NCBI GenBank assembly: GCA_963978545.1
Contig: OZ021722.1
Coordinates: 10,197,401 to 10,261,400, forward strand
Direction of reading: 5' to 3'
Length of the DNA stretch: 64,000 nucleotides
Source of the DNA: Linyphia triangularis
Lineage: Eukaryota; Arthropoda; Arachnida; Araneae; Linyphiidae
The stretch's first letter is position 1; each line of letters starts with the position of its first letter. Shown piece by piece: positions 45,698 to 57,625 of the stretch. The position numbers and the translations under genes are program-made. A model generated the notes under the pieces. It saw nothing but the letters and a program-made list of their open reading frames with translations, did not search any database and was not told the origin of the DNA.

Positions 45698-46539
45698 GCG
45701 TCTCCCCACTTGTAAAATCATTGAAATCCATCCCCCACTTTTAAAAACATTCAATCGATTTAAACACTACTAAAGAAAAATAAAAAAAATTTAGCACTTT
45801 TTTAGCACAAGAAGGAAAATATCCTTTCGTTGTCTTGCACTATGCATATAATATTTTTAAAAAAAATTGAGTTTTTTTTATTTCCTACTATTTTTTCAGT
45901 ATTTATCATTAAATTCGGTTTTTAAATTTCTTGAAATATTAAACAATACTGGTCATGGAATATTAAATAGTATTCAAATTAGATAAACATAGATTTTTTT
46001 TCTTTTTAAAAATATATCAAGCATTATGAAAATGCAAAATGTTGTGACACTAAGAAAAAGTTATTTAAAGTTTCCAAGAGTAAAAAAAAAAAAAAACTTC
46101 ATAGCGTATGTACAGTGTACTGTTATAAAAATGTATTATAGAAATTTGTATAAAAATAGAAGTACTTTTATTAACAAATACGGTGGGGGGGGGGGGGATG
46201 CACTTGCCTCCAACTTTTGGGCGTCCCCTCAATTTTTTTCTACCACTGCTCCTTCTCGAGGTGAAAATGTAGAGAAGTTCTTTCTTGATAGACCCTTCCT
46301 TTCCTTTTCAACATTTGCTCCATTAATTAAAATGAAATTAACAACTAGAAGAATATCAATTGGAAAGTTAAAATCCATCAGTCGATTTAAAATTTCTTTA
46401 GATTTTTTTCCCAATAATTCTTGTATGGGTCCTGGGGGGGGGGGGGGGGGAATGGTGATTTTGGCTATATACTTTTCGATAATCGTTACATTATCTGTTA
46501 TTATAAGTGAAACTGAGGAGAGAAGAAAAAACGTTTGTT

Positions 46540-46915
46540 GATGGGGTATACTCAAGGAAAGAAAACTCTGTGTTGAAGTCATTCGTTTTTCAACTTTTTA
46601 CACCATTAAAGCATGTAATGGATGTTTAGAACACCTTAAGAGGCATTAGCACAGCGATTTTTATCAAAATCGTTGGAGCAGTTTTTTAGCAATCATTGAA
46701 AATCATGATTTTTTCAATGACAGCTACCTTATGCTCATGCGCGATTTTGACGAAAACCTTAATGGTATGTCCCATAGCCACCAGCAACCCGCTTATCAAA
46801 TTTGAACATTGTTGATCAATTTGTTCGGGAGTTATGCTGACCACAGACACACATACACACACACAGACAGACATTTTCTCTAAATCCCTTTTTTGAAATC
46901 AGGATATACCAAAAC
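46540..46915 (+). repeat. Dispersed repeat family D, copy 3
   Basis: ATTTTTATCAAAATCGTTGG, GCGCGATTTTGACGAAAACC and TTTGTTCGGGAGTTATGC followed by a CACACA run. It is the most complete copy on this strand. Confidence 0.75.
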
Positions 46916-47295
46916 TTAGAGAACCTCTCCCCCCCCCCCCCCATTAAGCAACTAGGGGAACGCAAGCATCCTCCTATGCACTTTCCAGGCGCCACCCAAT
47001 TCCATTATTTTTACGTATTGGATTAAAGCAACAGTTAAAAAATCAATACTATTTTGAATATTTTTTCTCATATTCAAACAACGTATCAATTTGATTTTCC
47101 TTATACTTGTCAAGCCAATATAAATGCATAATTCCGTGGTCTAAAACACCTTAAAAGATCATACAAAGTATCAACATTCTAGATCTTTTACCTTCATTTG
47201 GTTTTTCCTCTTGAACGAATTCATTTGCTACGTCCGGGACGAGGTTTACAAATAAATTATTAAGAGGGTGATATAAAAATTATTTAAAAAAAAAA

Positions 47296-47329
<34 letters not shown>

Positions 47330-47503
47330 CACGTTACATCACTTTTGTTGATAAATCGGTTAGCGTTTCTGTTAAAATTAAGAGATGGGGAAACATTGTT
47401 CAAGGAAAGGGCTCAAAGAACTGTAAGTGCCAGACCATAATTTTTTTCTTTAAAAATGGAGATAGAGTGACAAGAGATAGTTGGCGTGAACTTGAGTATA
47501 GAA

Positions 47504-47626
47504 CAGGGTTCCCATCAAGGTCATTGAAAGTGCTTAATATTTTTGAACTTGTTTTCAAGTCCTTGAAAATGCTTAGAGGTCCTTAAAGGTCCTTAATTTT
47601 TGCGGATGTTGTATGCCCAACGACCA
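47504..47626 (+). mobile_element. Fragment of the 12457 element family
   Basis: CAGGGTTCCCATCAAGG, TCATTGAAAGTGCTT and CCTTAATTTTTG correspond to the inverse of the right part of 12457-13242. It is cut off by the family B element at 47627. Confidence 0.6.
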
Positions 47627-48060
47627 GGGGCGTACTGGGACATAAAACCGGCCCGGTGATTTTAGATTTATGCCGGCCCAAATTTTAATTATAATTATTT
47701 ATCAAATTTTAACTTTTTTTGTTAATAAAATTCCACTAATTAATTTCAATAATGAAATATTTTGAATAACTAATAAATTTTGTTATTTAAATATTTATAA
47801 TGAATAATTAATTGCGATGATTATATAAATTTATTTATAAATTTTTATAATTGAATTGTTTTAATAATTAGTTTAATTAACTAAATTTTTCCCTGTTTTT
47901 AATCCTTATATCCCCTTTGAGTAAACTTGGTTTAATAAACTATTGATAGTTTGTTACAAAATAAAACAATATCTAAATTGTAAAATAAAGAATGCTTAGG
48001 TTTATAAAAAATTTTTATAAGAAAATGAATTTCGAAATTATACTATATACTTAACTTTAA
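47627..48060 (+). mobile_element. hAT-like family B element, 3' end not located
   Basis: CAGGGGCGTACTGGGACATA start, then GGTGATTTTAGATTTATGCC and GGCCCAAATTTT, later TAAACTATTGATAG and AAATAAAGAATGCTTAGG, in the order seen at 10974-11721. Confidence 0.6.
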
Positions 48061-48064
48061 AAGG

Positions 48065-50190
48065 TATAAAATAAGTAAAGAGTTGTAATACTAGAGATCT
48101 TAGTCATTTGAACAAATATCATTGCTGTTTGGTTCTGTATCTGCACACGTAGATGAAACTTCTAAAGTTTTGTTTAAATGATTATTAATCTCAGTAGTGT
48201 CGATTGCTACGTTATGATTTGTAACAATATTTTGATCCGTTGATCCAAAGAATATATCTTTTATAGATAAACATTACTTTGCAAGACATTTTCTTTTTTT
48301 ACCGTCCATTTTACCAAATTAGACAAAAATCTGAATAAATAAAAACTGTCGTCGTTAAAAAAAACTTTAAAATTCATTTTGTTGCAAAATTAATCGAAAA
48401 CTTGGAACTTGGAACTTTGAAAAATTACGTGATGGCGTAAAGTTAGGCTTAAATTATTCAAAATTATTGAGGAGAACAGGGAGGGAAAGAAGAAGTTCAG
48501 AGTTCAGATATAGAAAAATATGTGATGGATCATAACATGCACAAATTCGTGACAATACTGTTATAATTAAACGTATACATAAATTGAGGAACTTGCATAT
48601 ATAAATAGGTTTATCAAGTTTTAATGCTTTGACATTTCAGTTAGGTTTTTAGCAAACATATCTTAACTTTCTAATTTCTTCAACAGATAACTTTGATTTC
48701 TACGAAATATATTTTAACGTGTTATCGGTTAAACTCGTGAATTTCTATTAAGATTTTATTATTTTTTAAATTTACCACTACTTAATTTCTTTTTTTAATA
48801 ATTATTTTTAAACAGTTCATAATGGAAGATTGTTTGGCACATACCCAATTGTCATTCAATTCTATTTAAATAATTTTAGACAAAATGAAATTGCATTACA
48901 ACACAAAATTAAATAATTACCCCTTGTCTATGGAGTGAATCAAATTATCTACATAAAATCGTATACTTATGATTATAATAAGAGATGTATCTCTTATTAT
49001 TTATAAAAATGGTTTAATAATTTTCATTTACAATTAAATCACTCTCAATAATATCTTAATTAATGGTACTACATTTTTTTAAAAAAAGATTATACGGACT
49101 TAAAAAAATAACTATGAATGGAAAATGTGTAATACAGAAAATTTAATTTTTCTGATTTCGAAAACAAAACGTATAAAAAGCTTAGATTTTGAATTGTACT
49201 CTAAACCCACAATGTCAGGCAGATCACTAACACAATGCAATGTTAAATATGTGTTTACATTCGTATTAAAAAGTTATAAATCGACACAAACATGATCCAA
49301 ATTGATTCAGTTAATGTGGAGTTATAGGCGTAAATAAACATAGATAAACGTTGAATTTTATACGTATATGGAGAGATAAAATTGAAATAAAAATCTTTTC
49401 TCTAGTAAACGTAATTTTACCTATGAATTAGATTAATTCATTTCAAGTTTTTAAGAATTAAGAACCATTATATATAAATAATTTTAAATAAAGACACTTA
49501 CTTGAAATGTATATTTGAAGTTTTATGTAATCAGTTGCAACATTTTCGTTTGGTATTGACTATAGTATGTAATTGCTACCAGCTTAGCTTCGCATGGAAC
49601 CATACCAATTTGTGAAATGGAAATGGCCTCTAACAAAACAACGACCACTCTTTTCTTGGTGTTGTGACTTGCGTTCCATCATTTGTCAATTCCGTTCGAC
49701 TAGTAATGTAATTAGAGCTAGAGTCTTTACCGCCTCGAAAAATTGACCACCCGAGAAGCTTTACTTAAAGTTTCTGCTTTTAAGATGTCCGAACAATATA
49801 TACTCTGTCGCCAACGATCTTGGGGGGCCATTATAGTAATGAGTTAATAGCCCATCCACGACTGGACCATGCGGGTAGTCTCAGATCTCCTTGGTCGTCC
49901 TTTCCTCACCTCGGGCGTTAAATAGCAGTCATCGGCCGCTTCTCCACAATACCCCATACTTTTCCTAGAATATCTTATCTCCCCGACTAACCAAAAAACT
50001 TCGGGCGTCTCCTCTTTGTTTAGCTTGGTCTTTAGGACATTTTTACATAAAAAAAGATTTTCGATTTTTTTTTTTTTTTTTTTGGTACTTAGGGCGTTTT
50101 CCATTTTTAGTCCTCAATTCTTTGACGTCGATTATAATGTGTATTATAAAAACGTTTATGGCCTATTGCACAAACTACATTACTGCTTTC
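48065..50190. other. AT-rich DNA, no convincing gene
   Basis: 49560-50040 is somewhat less AT-rich and has a minus-strand 86-codon frame (49844-50104) with a KGRPRR motif but no splice or family support. Otherwise nothing recognised. Confidence 0.5.
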
Positions 50191-50206
50191 GGTGACTAAT
50201 TAATCC

Positions 50207-50440
50207 GGGATCCGGACAACTCATCCCCCGGACAACTCGACCCCGGTCATCTCGACCCCGGACATCTCATCCCCCGGACAACTCACCACAGGACATTTCG
50301 CCACCGGACAAGTCACCCCCAAAGAAAGGGGGGGAACGTTAGGGAGGTGCATAGTTGAATAGTGGAACTTGCGTACATATTTAAGAAGGCACAACCACAA
50401 CATAGTAGATGCCTTGCCCCGACTCCCCACCACCACTGTT
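50207..50440 (+). repeat. Left arm of fold-back element with 15-bp units
   Basis: CCGGACAACTCATCC-type units (spacing about 15 bp) from 50212 to about 50315, then unique arm sequence shared with the right arm. Confidence 0.9.
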
Positions 50441-50459
50441 GATGTCGAAAATATATAGA

Positions 50460-51800
50460 CACTTCGTACATTTGGTACGGGAAGACTGATGCATGTGTAA
50501 GATGAATGTCAGGCACGGATCTAGAGATATATATTGGGGAGGAGAAGGGGGGGGGGCGTATTGCTTATATGTGAGGAAGGTTTTTATTAATATTTTTAAT
50601 AACTAATGGAGTATGGTCTAATAAATATGGAATTATTATATTTCGGGGATTTTTTTTTTCTTTTTTGACGTAGATGAAGACATTTTATAGAATCTAGAAT
50701 ATATAGACATGAGTGAGTTATAACATTTCGTAAATCTGATATGATGCAAAGCAAGTTGATGTATGTGTAAGATGATTGTCAGGCGCGGATCTAGAGAGAG
50801 ATATAGTAGGTGAGGGGTGCGTATTGCGTACATATGGGGTAAGTTTTTATTAATATTTTTTATTACTAATGAGTAATTAAATTATGGAATTTTTATATTT
50901 CGAATTTATTTTCCTTTTTGACGCAGATGAAAAGACATTTTATAGTATCGAGAATATATAGACGCATCGTATATTAGATAGGATAAAGGGTAAGAGTGAT
51001 GTGTCAGATTACTGTCATGCGTGGATCTAGAGAGGCGAGGGTTCGTATTGCGTACATATGGTCAAACTTTTTATTAATATCTTTAATAAGTAATAAGTTA
51101 TTAAAATATGGAATTTTTATATTTCGGATGTTTTTTTGTTTTTTTTTCTTTTTTGGAGTAGAGATATTTCTTTTTGACGAAAGAGATTTAATAGTATCGA
51201 GAATATATAGACATTTCGAATATAAGACATGATGCAGGGTAAGACTGATGTGTCAGATAATTGTCAGGCGCGGATCTCGAGATATATATTAGGAGACGCG
51301 GGGATGCGCGTTGTGTACATATGGGGAAAGTTTTTATTAATATCTTTAATAAGTAATGAGTTATTAAAATATGGAGTTTTTATACTTCGATTTTATTTTT
51401 TTCCCCTTTTTGACGTAGATGAAAGAAAATAGTATCGAGAATATATAAACACTTCGTATATATTTGATATGATGCCAGATAAGACTGATGTATGTGTCAG
51501 ATGATTGTAAGGCGAGGATCTAGAGGTATATTTTAGGAGAGGCGGGTTCGTGTTGAGTACATGTGTGGAAACTTTTTATTAATATCTTTTATAAGTAATT
51601 AGTTATTAAAATATGGAGTTTTTGTATTTCGGAGTTTTTTCCTTCTTTTTTTTATGTGGATGAAAAGACATTTAATAGTATCGAAAATATATGGACATGA
51701 GTTTGTTATGCCACTTCGAATATTTCATATAGACAATACTGATGTATGTTTAAGATTATGTGCACACTATGACCAGGCAAGAATCTAGGGAGGTTTTATT
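50460..51800 (+). repeat. Six direct units of about 245 bp
   Basis: CAGGCGCGGATCTAGAG or variants at 50510, 50780, 51016, 51265, 51509 and 51774 (spacing 236-270). Each unit carries GTACATATGG, TTTTTATTAATATC and ATCGAGAATATATAGAC. Confidence 0.9.
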
Positions 51801-51984
51801 AAAAGGAATATGCGAATTGATCACATGTAGCGTACATTAAAAGTTAAGAGGGGTCGGAAGGCAATTTTTTTTCTCGGAACCCATTTTGAAGTTTTTAGCA
51901 CATCACAATATTTGAAATGTTATCTACAAAATAGTTTAACTTGGTGGGCAATGCGCACATCCGAAGTATTTTCAAATATTTTTT

Positions 51985-52735
51985 TGAAACAATAACATCA
52001 GCAAAAAGAAAAAAAAAAAATCCGAAGTGTAAGAATTCCATATTTTAATAACTTATTAAAGATATTAATAAAAACGTTCACCATTTGTACGCAACACGCA
52101 CCCCCACCTCTCCTAATATATATCTCTAGATCCGCGCCTGACAACTATCTGACACATCACTCTTACCTTGCATCATGTCTTATATTTGAAATGTCTATAT
52201 ATTCTCGATACTATTAAATCTCTTTCGTCAACAAGAAATGTCTCTACGCCAAAAAAGAAAAGAAAAATTCCGAAATATAACAATTCCATATTTTAATAAC
52301 TTATTAAAGATATTAATAAAAACTTTCACCATATGTACGCAACACGCACCCCCGCCTCTCTAGATCCGCTCCTGACAGTCACCTGTGAGACATCAATCTT
52401 ACACTTTATCCTATCTGATGATGTGTCTATATATTCTCGATACTATTAAATCTCCTTTCATCTCAGTCAAGAAAACAAAAGGGGGAAAAAAAAAATCCGG
52501 AATATACAAATTCCATACTTTATTAACTTATAACTTATTAAAGATATTAATAAAAACTTTCTCCCTATGTAACACGCACCTCCGTCTCTCCTAATATATA
52601 TCTCTAGATCCGCGCCTGACAACCATCTGACACATCAGTCTTACCCTGCATCATATTAAATATACGAAATGTCTATATATTCTCGATACTACTACATCTC
52701 TTTCGGTCAAAAAGAAACATCTCTACGCCAAGAAG
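51985..52735 (-). repeat. Three inverted units of about 240 bp
   Basis: CTCTAGATCCGCGCCTG or variants end at 52140, 52374 and 52618, the same unit in inverse orientation to 50460-51800. Confidence 0.9.
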
Positions 52736-52889
52736 AAGAAAAAAAAAAAAAAATAACAATTCCATATTTTAATAACTCGTATATTATTAAAAATATTAAT
52801 TTCTTGAACTAACATTAATTTAATCAAGACTGTAATAAAATATTTCGTTAATATTTGAATAACACCAACAATGTTCAGCAGGGAGGAGG

Positions 52890-53128
52890 GGTTAAAAGAT
52901 AACTTCAATGCTGTGCCTTCTTGAATACGTACGCAAGTCCCACCATTCAGCTTCGACAGTTCCTCGTAAGAAAATCGTTTTCCCCCTAACAACACCCTCG
53001 ATCCGCGCTTTCTTGGTGGTGACTTGTCCGGTGGCGAGATGTCCGGTGGTGAGATGTCCGGGGGATGAGATGTCCGGGGTCGAGTTGTCCGATGGCGACT
53101 TGTCCGAGGGATGAGATGTCCGGCATCC
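52890..53128 (-). repeat. Right arm of fold-back element with 15-bp units
   Basis: GAGATGTCCGGTGGT-type units from about 53025 to 53128, preceded inward by AAGGCACAGC / CTTGCGTACG sequence in inverse to the left arm. Confidence 0.9.
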
Positions 53129-53314
53129 AATTAATCCATATGTCGTCATACAATCGAGCTAAAATTTTACAAATAGATTTGTTGTCGTTTCTAATGAAGT
53201 TTTGAGGGCCAAAAAGAGTTTGTCTATGACATGGATTTGATAGTTTTCTTTGTCGTGGTGAAACACAATGAAAAGTCGATCTAAGCTCAAAATCACGTAT
53301 TGCAGATAAAAATA

Positions 53315-53491
53315 GCCGACCAAACGGTGTAGTGGTTAGTGTGCTAGCTTCTAGACCGCGAGGTTGCGAGTCCCGTGTTAGGCATGGGTGTTTGTAAATG
53401 TATGTTGGCTTGTCTAATGACGAATGTTTCGGCGCATTATATCCCTCTTGTTGCTGACGGCGCCAGATAATCTGAAAACAACCAACCAACA
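53315..53491 (+). mobile_element. tRNA-derived SINE, family 1, copy 2 (complete)
   Basis: GCCGACCAAACGGTGTAGTG head with A box, CGAGGTTGCGAGTCCCG B-box region, and AACAACCAACCAAC tail. Perfect 13-bp duplication GCAGATAAAAATA at 53302-53314 and 53492-53504. The B box has lost its TTC core (GGTTGCGAGTCC), so this copy may be a poor pol III template. Confidence 0.92.
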
Positions 53492-53672
53492 GCAGATAAA
53501 AATATAGGATTTTTCTACTTTGATTTTGAGGTTTACGTGTTTATAAAAATTGCATGTATGGCGCTGAATTTCAAATCTAAGATAATGCTTGCAACAACTA
53601 TAAAGAAAAACATCATCATCTATACAAAAATATATGTGGTTACTTTTCTACTTTTATACATGTATGTTATTA

Positions 53673-54111
53673 CAGAGTGGCCACAGAACCTAGAAATCAG
53701 GGAAATGTCAGGGAGTTCTCTGAATCTGGAAAAAATCAGGGAAATGTTAGGGAACTTTCTAGAATTTCACGAAAATCAGGGAAATTTCTATTATTTAAGG
53801 CGCGTTTTCCCGATCATCCGTATTTTGGCGCCATTTAGCCGAAGAATTGTGGTGGTAATCGTTAGAAGTTTAATGTTACGGAATAATTTAAACTTTTGTT
53901 TAACGCCAAAACTATTTTTTTTTTTTTTCAATTTTCATATTATGCTAAAGCATACATGTTCTATTAAATCAGAATGTCTACCATCTTGAAAAATTTGAGA
54001 AATTTGAAGAAAAAAAAGTTTGCCGTAAAAGCAGGAAATTTTTAAAAAATCCGTCAGGAAAATCAAGGAATTATCAGGGAACTGTTTTTCCTGATTTTTG
54101 TGGCCACCCTG
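53673..54111 (-). mobile_element. MITE-like element, family C, complete
   Basis: CAGAGTGGCCACAGAA and TTTTTGTGGCCACCCTG ends. TATTA flanks both sides directly (53668-53672, 54112-54116), a possible 5-bp duplication. Repeated ATCAGGGAAAT words at the left end; TTTTGGCGCCATTTAG in the interior. Confidence 0.8.
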
Positions 54112-54256
54112 TATTAATAATTATATTTTTAAACCTTTTATAATTACTTCGATTTTGTGTGTTAATGTGAATGACACACACGCCAAATAATTCACAAATG
54201 CTTAAGTAACAAGATCATCCAGTCAGATAATTTTTTAAATCTGAGAACTTACGTAT

Positions 54257-54463
54257 TATCCCGATGACCGTTTTGTCGTAACAAAAGTAAGAAGGTTATT
54301 ATTTTAATCCATCGAAACGGTCGGTCCGTACGGATGCACGGTCAGCCTCCCAACTGAGGCATGCCCCTGGAAGGCCCCGACGTTGGTCCGAACCGAACCG
54401 GACGTCCGAAAAGGCTAGAAATTTTTTAAGCCCACAAAAAGTTCGCCAATGGTTGACGGGAAA
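54257..54463. mobile_element. MITE, family F, copy 2
   Basis: TATCCCGATGACCG and CGCCAATGGTTGACGGG ends match, in inverse, the ends at 10425-10606. GC-rich centre. Confidence 0.6.
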
Positions 54464-54469
54464 ATACGC

Positions 54470-55540
54470 AAGCATCGACATCTGTTGTAAAACTTGTCTG
54501 TAGTTTGTCTCGTAAAAACGAAAACACAGTCGTTTTTGCTTCAAGGTGACTTTCAATATTGTTCAGTGAGGAACTTTAACTTTTTTTGGTTTTATTTTTA
54601 AATAAAAGTAGAGAAAAAATCAAGAAAAACAATACCATACTTTCAAAAATTTGAGCTCGGATAGATAGTTAAAAAAAAATATTTAAAGATAAAAAATAAT
54701 TTCACTGCTCAAATAAATTCGTTGGATAACACTAGAAAATACAAAAAATATTCAATTTCCTCACTTGTGCAAGTTCCTAATTGATTTAAAATGTGCAAAC
54801 AAATTATGCAAAACTGTGGAAAGTGTCCCTCTCGAAAAAGGGTCATATGATCCTATTACGGGATAAAACTGCCACTTTTACAGGATGCAGTTCACTCAGA
54901 CACGTTTTCAGCATCCCATATTTACCAGTTTTGTCTATTGACCAATCCGTCTGTTTGAAAATAGGTGCCATCTGTAAACCAGATACAAACCGACGTTAAA
55001 TTTACTCCCGTCAATCCATTTTGCCAAACCGGTGTGTTTAACTCTTGGTTAGGCGCGCGATCTTTTGTTTCGAGGTTAGTCTCGTGGGGGTGTCACCCAA
55101 ATTCAAAACTTCGTGTATACCATTAAATTCGTGACCAAGTATCATAGCAAGTGGGTATTTTAATTTGAAACACAACGTTATTGAACAGAATACAGTAAAA
55201 ACTTGGGGGGGGGGGGTGGAGGTAAAATCCCTGTAAAACTGCCATCTATTTGAGAAATTGAATGTGGGGACATTTGTCAACCGCACGACTGACCAAGGGT
55301 TAAAATTCCATACCTGTCTATCCAACATGCCACCTGTCTCTTTTGTCTCTCACTGTTTCACAATTATATTATTTCAAAGGTGGGAAGTCTTTTCTGATAT
55401 ACCCTAATATATGTAAATAGGTGTAACTTTTTGTTGTTATCAAACAATTTTTTGGTTTCAACTTTCTAAGCGACTGAATGTCATCAATACCTTCTTTCTA
55501 GGAACGAAAGTGATGATAGGGTCCTTCAAAAAAGAAAACT
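54470..55540. other. AT-rich DNA, no gene seen
   Basis: A G-run at 55204-55215; open frames at 54793-54999 and 55038-55328 lack motifs or splice support. Confidence 0.5.
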
Positions 55541-55805
55541 TTCTGGCCTATGTTTCGAATTAAAAATCCTTGTTGTTTCCGAAAAGTGTTCCTTTTTGAT
55601 TTCCAATGCGAACCTAACGTAGTTTTTAAAAGTAATAAATTAACGGATTTGTGCAAATTTTTACTTGTTTTAAGGGGCGCAAAGAAAAATTCCCACGTAT
55701 AATTATTAATAATGTAAACGCGAGATTGAATCTAAAAATTAAATTTCATATCGCAACATTTAATTTCATATCCCCTCCCGAAATAATTTTCTGGCTATGC
55801 CCCTG
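55541..55805 (+). mobile_element. 3' end of the 34569 hAT-like family
   Basis: TCTGGCCTATGTTTCGAATT through AATAATTTTCTGGCTATGCC and CCTG follows 35780-36040 block by block. Confidence 0.75.
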
Positions 55806-55828
55806 CTTTTCACTCATGATCTCCTGTT

Positions 55829-55995
55829 TTAGTGGTTAGCGTGCTAGCTTCTAGACCGCGAGGTTGCGGGTTCGAGTCCCGTGTTAGGCATGGGTGTTTG
55901 TAAATGTATGTTGGCTTGTCTAATGACGAACGTTTCGGCGCATTATAGCCCTCGCGTTGCTGACGGTGCCAGAAAATCTGAAAACAACCAACCAA
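55829..55995 (+). mobile_element. tRNA-derived SINE, family 1, copy 3 (5' truncated)
   Basis: Starts at TTAGTGGTTAGCGTGCTAGC, lacking the first 18 bases of the head, then GGTTGCGGGTTCGAGTCCCG and the usual body to AACAACCAACCAA. Confidence 0.88.
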
Positions 55996-56026
55996 TCATT
56001 TGAAAAACTACTTCAGACTGAAGGTG

Positions 56027-56060
56027 GCCGACCAAACGGTATAGTGGTTAGCATGCTAGC
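56027..56060 (+). mobile_element. SINE family 1, copy 4, 5' part (interrupted)
   Basis: GCCGACCAAACGGTATAGTG and GTTAGCATGCTAGC, preceded by CAGACTGAAGGTG (56014-56026). It continues at 62064 after the 6-kb insertion. Confidence 0.92.
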
Positions 56061-57179
56061 CAGGCGCGGATTTAGGGGGGGGGGGGTGAGGGGGTGTGAC
56101 CGCACCCCCCATGAAGTATCTCGTCTAAATTATTTTTAAATGGCAGTTTCCACCGAGTTCAAAGTAAAAAAAAAAATGAAATTTCGTTAATATTTGGAAG
56201 ATATATTTTTTACTTAATATCAATATCGATGGAAATCAGCAAACAAAACTAAGCTTTTTCTGATATTTTTCATGCCTCATTAATACAGATTTTTAAGCCA
56301 CCTAACCGAGCTCCTTATTTCATTACCCGTAGAAGGAATGGGCTTGAGACTTGACGAGTAGATCGGGATTGTAATGACCTGCAATGTACCGCTCAAAGAA
56401 TCTTTACTCCTGTTGTGATTCTCAAATTAAAAAATTTCTCACAATACCATTAAAAAATTTATTTCTCAATTTCAGCACGATTTTCACATTTTGGGAGTAT
56501 AGAGTATGAGATGGGACCAAAGACTGACAGGTTTTTGATTGCAATTAGCATTCTGTAGGTTTACTTCTTGATCAGAGGTCAATTAATTATAAAGGTTTAA
56601 TATCGGGGTGCCATCGCAGTCGCACCCCCTAAACTTCATTATATGTACAAAAAATCATGCACTAAAATAACTTTTTAAAAAACCTGTGATTATAATTGGA
56701 AAATAAAATGCCTAATTCATAATTAAGAAAAAATTTTTGATCAAATTGGTATATAACATTATTACAATTCTACAGAATATTGTAAGAACTTAACAGTTCG
56801 GATAAAGACGCTATCACTAAATTAGGACTAGGAAGTTTAACTTTGTTCTCTCCAAAAAATCTTAAAACAGCTCAGGGAAGGGGGAAAAAATGACCCCTTC
56901 TTTGGGTGACCTTGAAACTAAGGACACAGACAAAGCAATAAAACTTGAGGGGTCATACTATCCCCTCCCTTGCACGTGACATTGGCCCATATCACATGTG
57001 AGTTGCAAAATTACTAAAATGCCTCGACTCTGGGCACTCTGGGGTGGAAGTGATGGAATCATGGAATGGTCTTTCTTGCTTGAGTTGGAGTGTGCGTGTG
57101 ATGTCTAGATTGTTTGTTTCTTCGATTGGTATGGCAGTGCAAGATAATTGACAGTAATATATAACCATGATAAGATATT

Positions 57180-57625
57180 TTTAGTGATACTATTTATTTT
57201 ACAAAATGTAATATCATTAACATTTTGTTTTAGTTTAGACATTTGCTTTTTTTTTCTAAATATATTTGAATATTTAATTTTTGACCGAATGATTAGAAGT
57301 AGTGATTTATCCCACATACTCATATTTGGTATTTTGAGCAATCATCAACGTAACTCTCAATTCAATACCACCAGTATATGAATAGATTATAATAAAATAT
57401 TCAATTCTTATAAAAGTAAAGTGATTTTACTGGATTAACTCATTGCATATGCACCCTTTCATATGCAAAATCATAAAAGTCTTTTGATAATGTCAAATAA
57501 AATTACTTTCTTAAATTATAAAAATGTAATTTATCCTTAACAGTTTAAAGTGGGTTCCATAGAATTTGTAACTTTTTTTCAAAAAACAAATATTGAGGAT
57601 CCTAGCCAAACACGTTTTTAAATAT
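57180..57625 (+). repeat. Internal direct duplication, unit 1 (partner 59110-59520)
   Basis: AATAGATTATAATAAAATAT, CTGATTTTACTGGATTAA-like, GCACCCTTTCATATGCAAAA, TTACTTTCTTAAATTATAAA and AGCCAAACACGTTTTTA blocks occur in order in both units, about 1.9 kb apart. Confidence 0.85.

Larger units (their letters stand above)
42715..46248 (+). mobile_element. hAT-like family A element hosting a 2.9-kb insertion
   Basis: Left GAGTGTTAGAAGTGTGGGTA, right TTTTCTACCACTG. Flanks CTCCGTCT / CTCCTTCT match at 7 of 8 bases. Without the nested element it is about 610 bp, like the complete copy at 29133-29859. Confidence 0.82.
50207..53128. mobile_element. Fold-back element with 9-bp duplication and repeat-built arms
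   Basis: AATTAATCC flanks it perfectly (50198-50206, 53129-53137). Arms of about 230 bp are inverted copies: GATCCGGACAACTC / GATGCCGGACATCTC, eight or so 15-bp units, then CTTGCGTACATAT / CTTGCGTACGTAT. Inside, six forward units of about 245 bp face three inverted ones. Nine-base duplications point to the Mutator-like group; arms built from short tandem repeats resemble Drosophila fold-back elements. No transposase, so it is non-autonomous. Confidence 0.85.

Noticed and set aside
46026..46541. 171-codon plus-strand frame, the longest in the window
   Set aside because: It crosses the right end and duplication of a hAT-like element and two G-runs; no domain, and composition follows the repeats.
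49844..50104. 86-codon minus-strand frame with a KGRPRR motif
   Set aside because: Looks somewhat protein-like, but starts in a poly-A-derived Lys run and has no splice context, neighbour or family signature; kept only as a note.
52723..53130. 135-codon minus-strand frame with TSHPPDISPPD-type repeats
   Set aside because: The apparent protein repeat is the translated 15-bp unit of the fold-back element arm.
53315..53400. Functional tRNA gene
   Set aside because: A and B boxes are present but the acceptor stem cannot form, and the sequence recurs with a long non-tRNA body and target duplications, so it is a SINE.
52986..53489. 167-codon minus-strand frame
   Set aside because: It is made of the SINE antisense strand plus the 15-bp units of the fold-back arm.
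53537..53989. 150-codon plus-strand frame
   Set aside because: Most of it lies in a family C element whose ATCAGGGAAAT words create the open frame.
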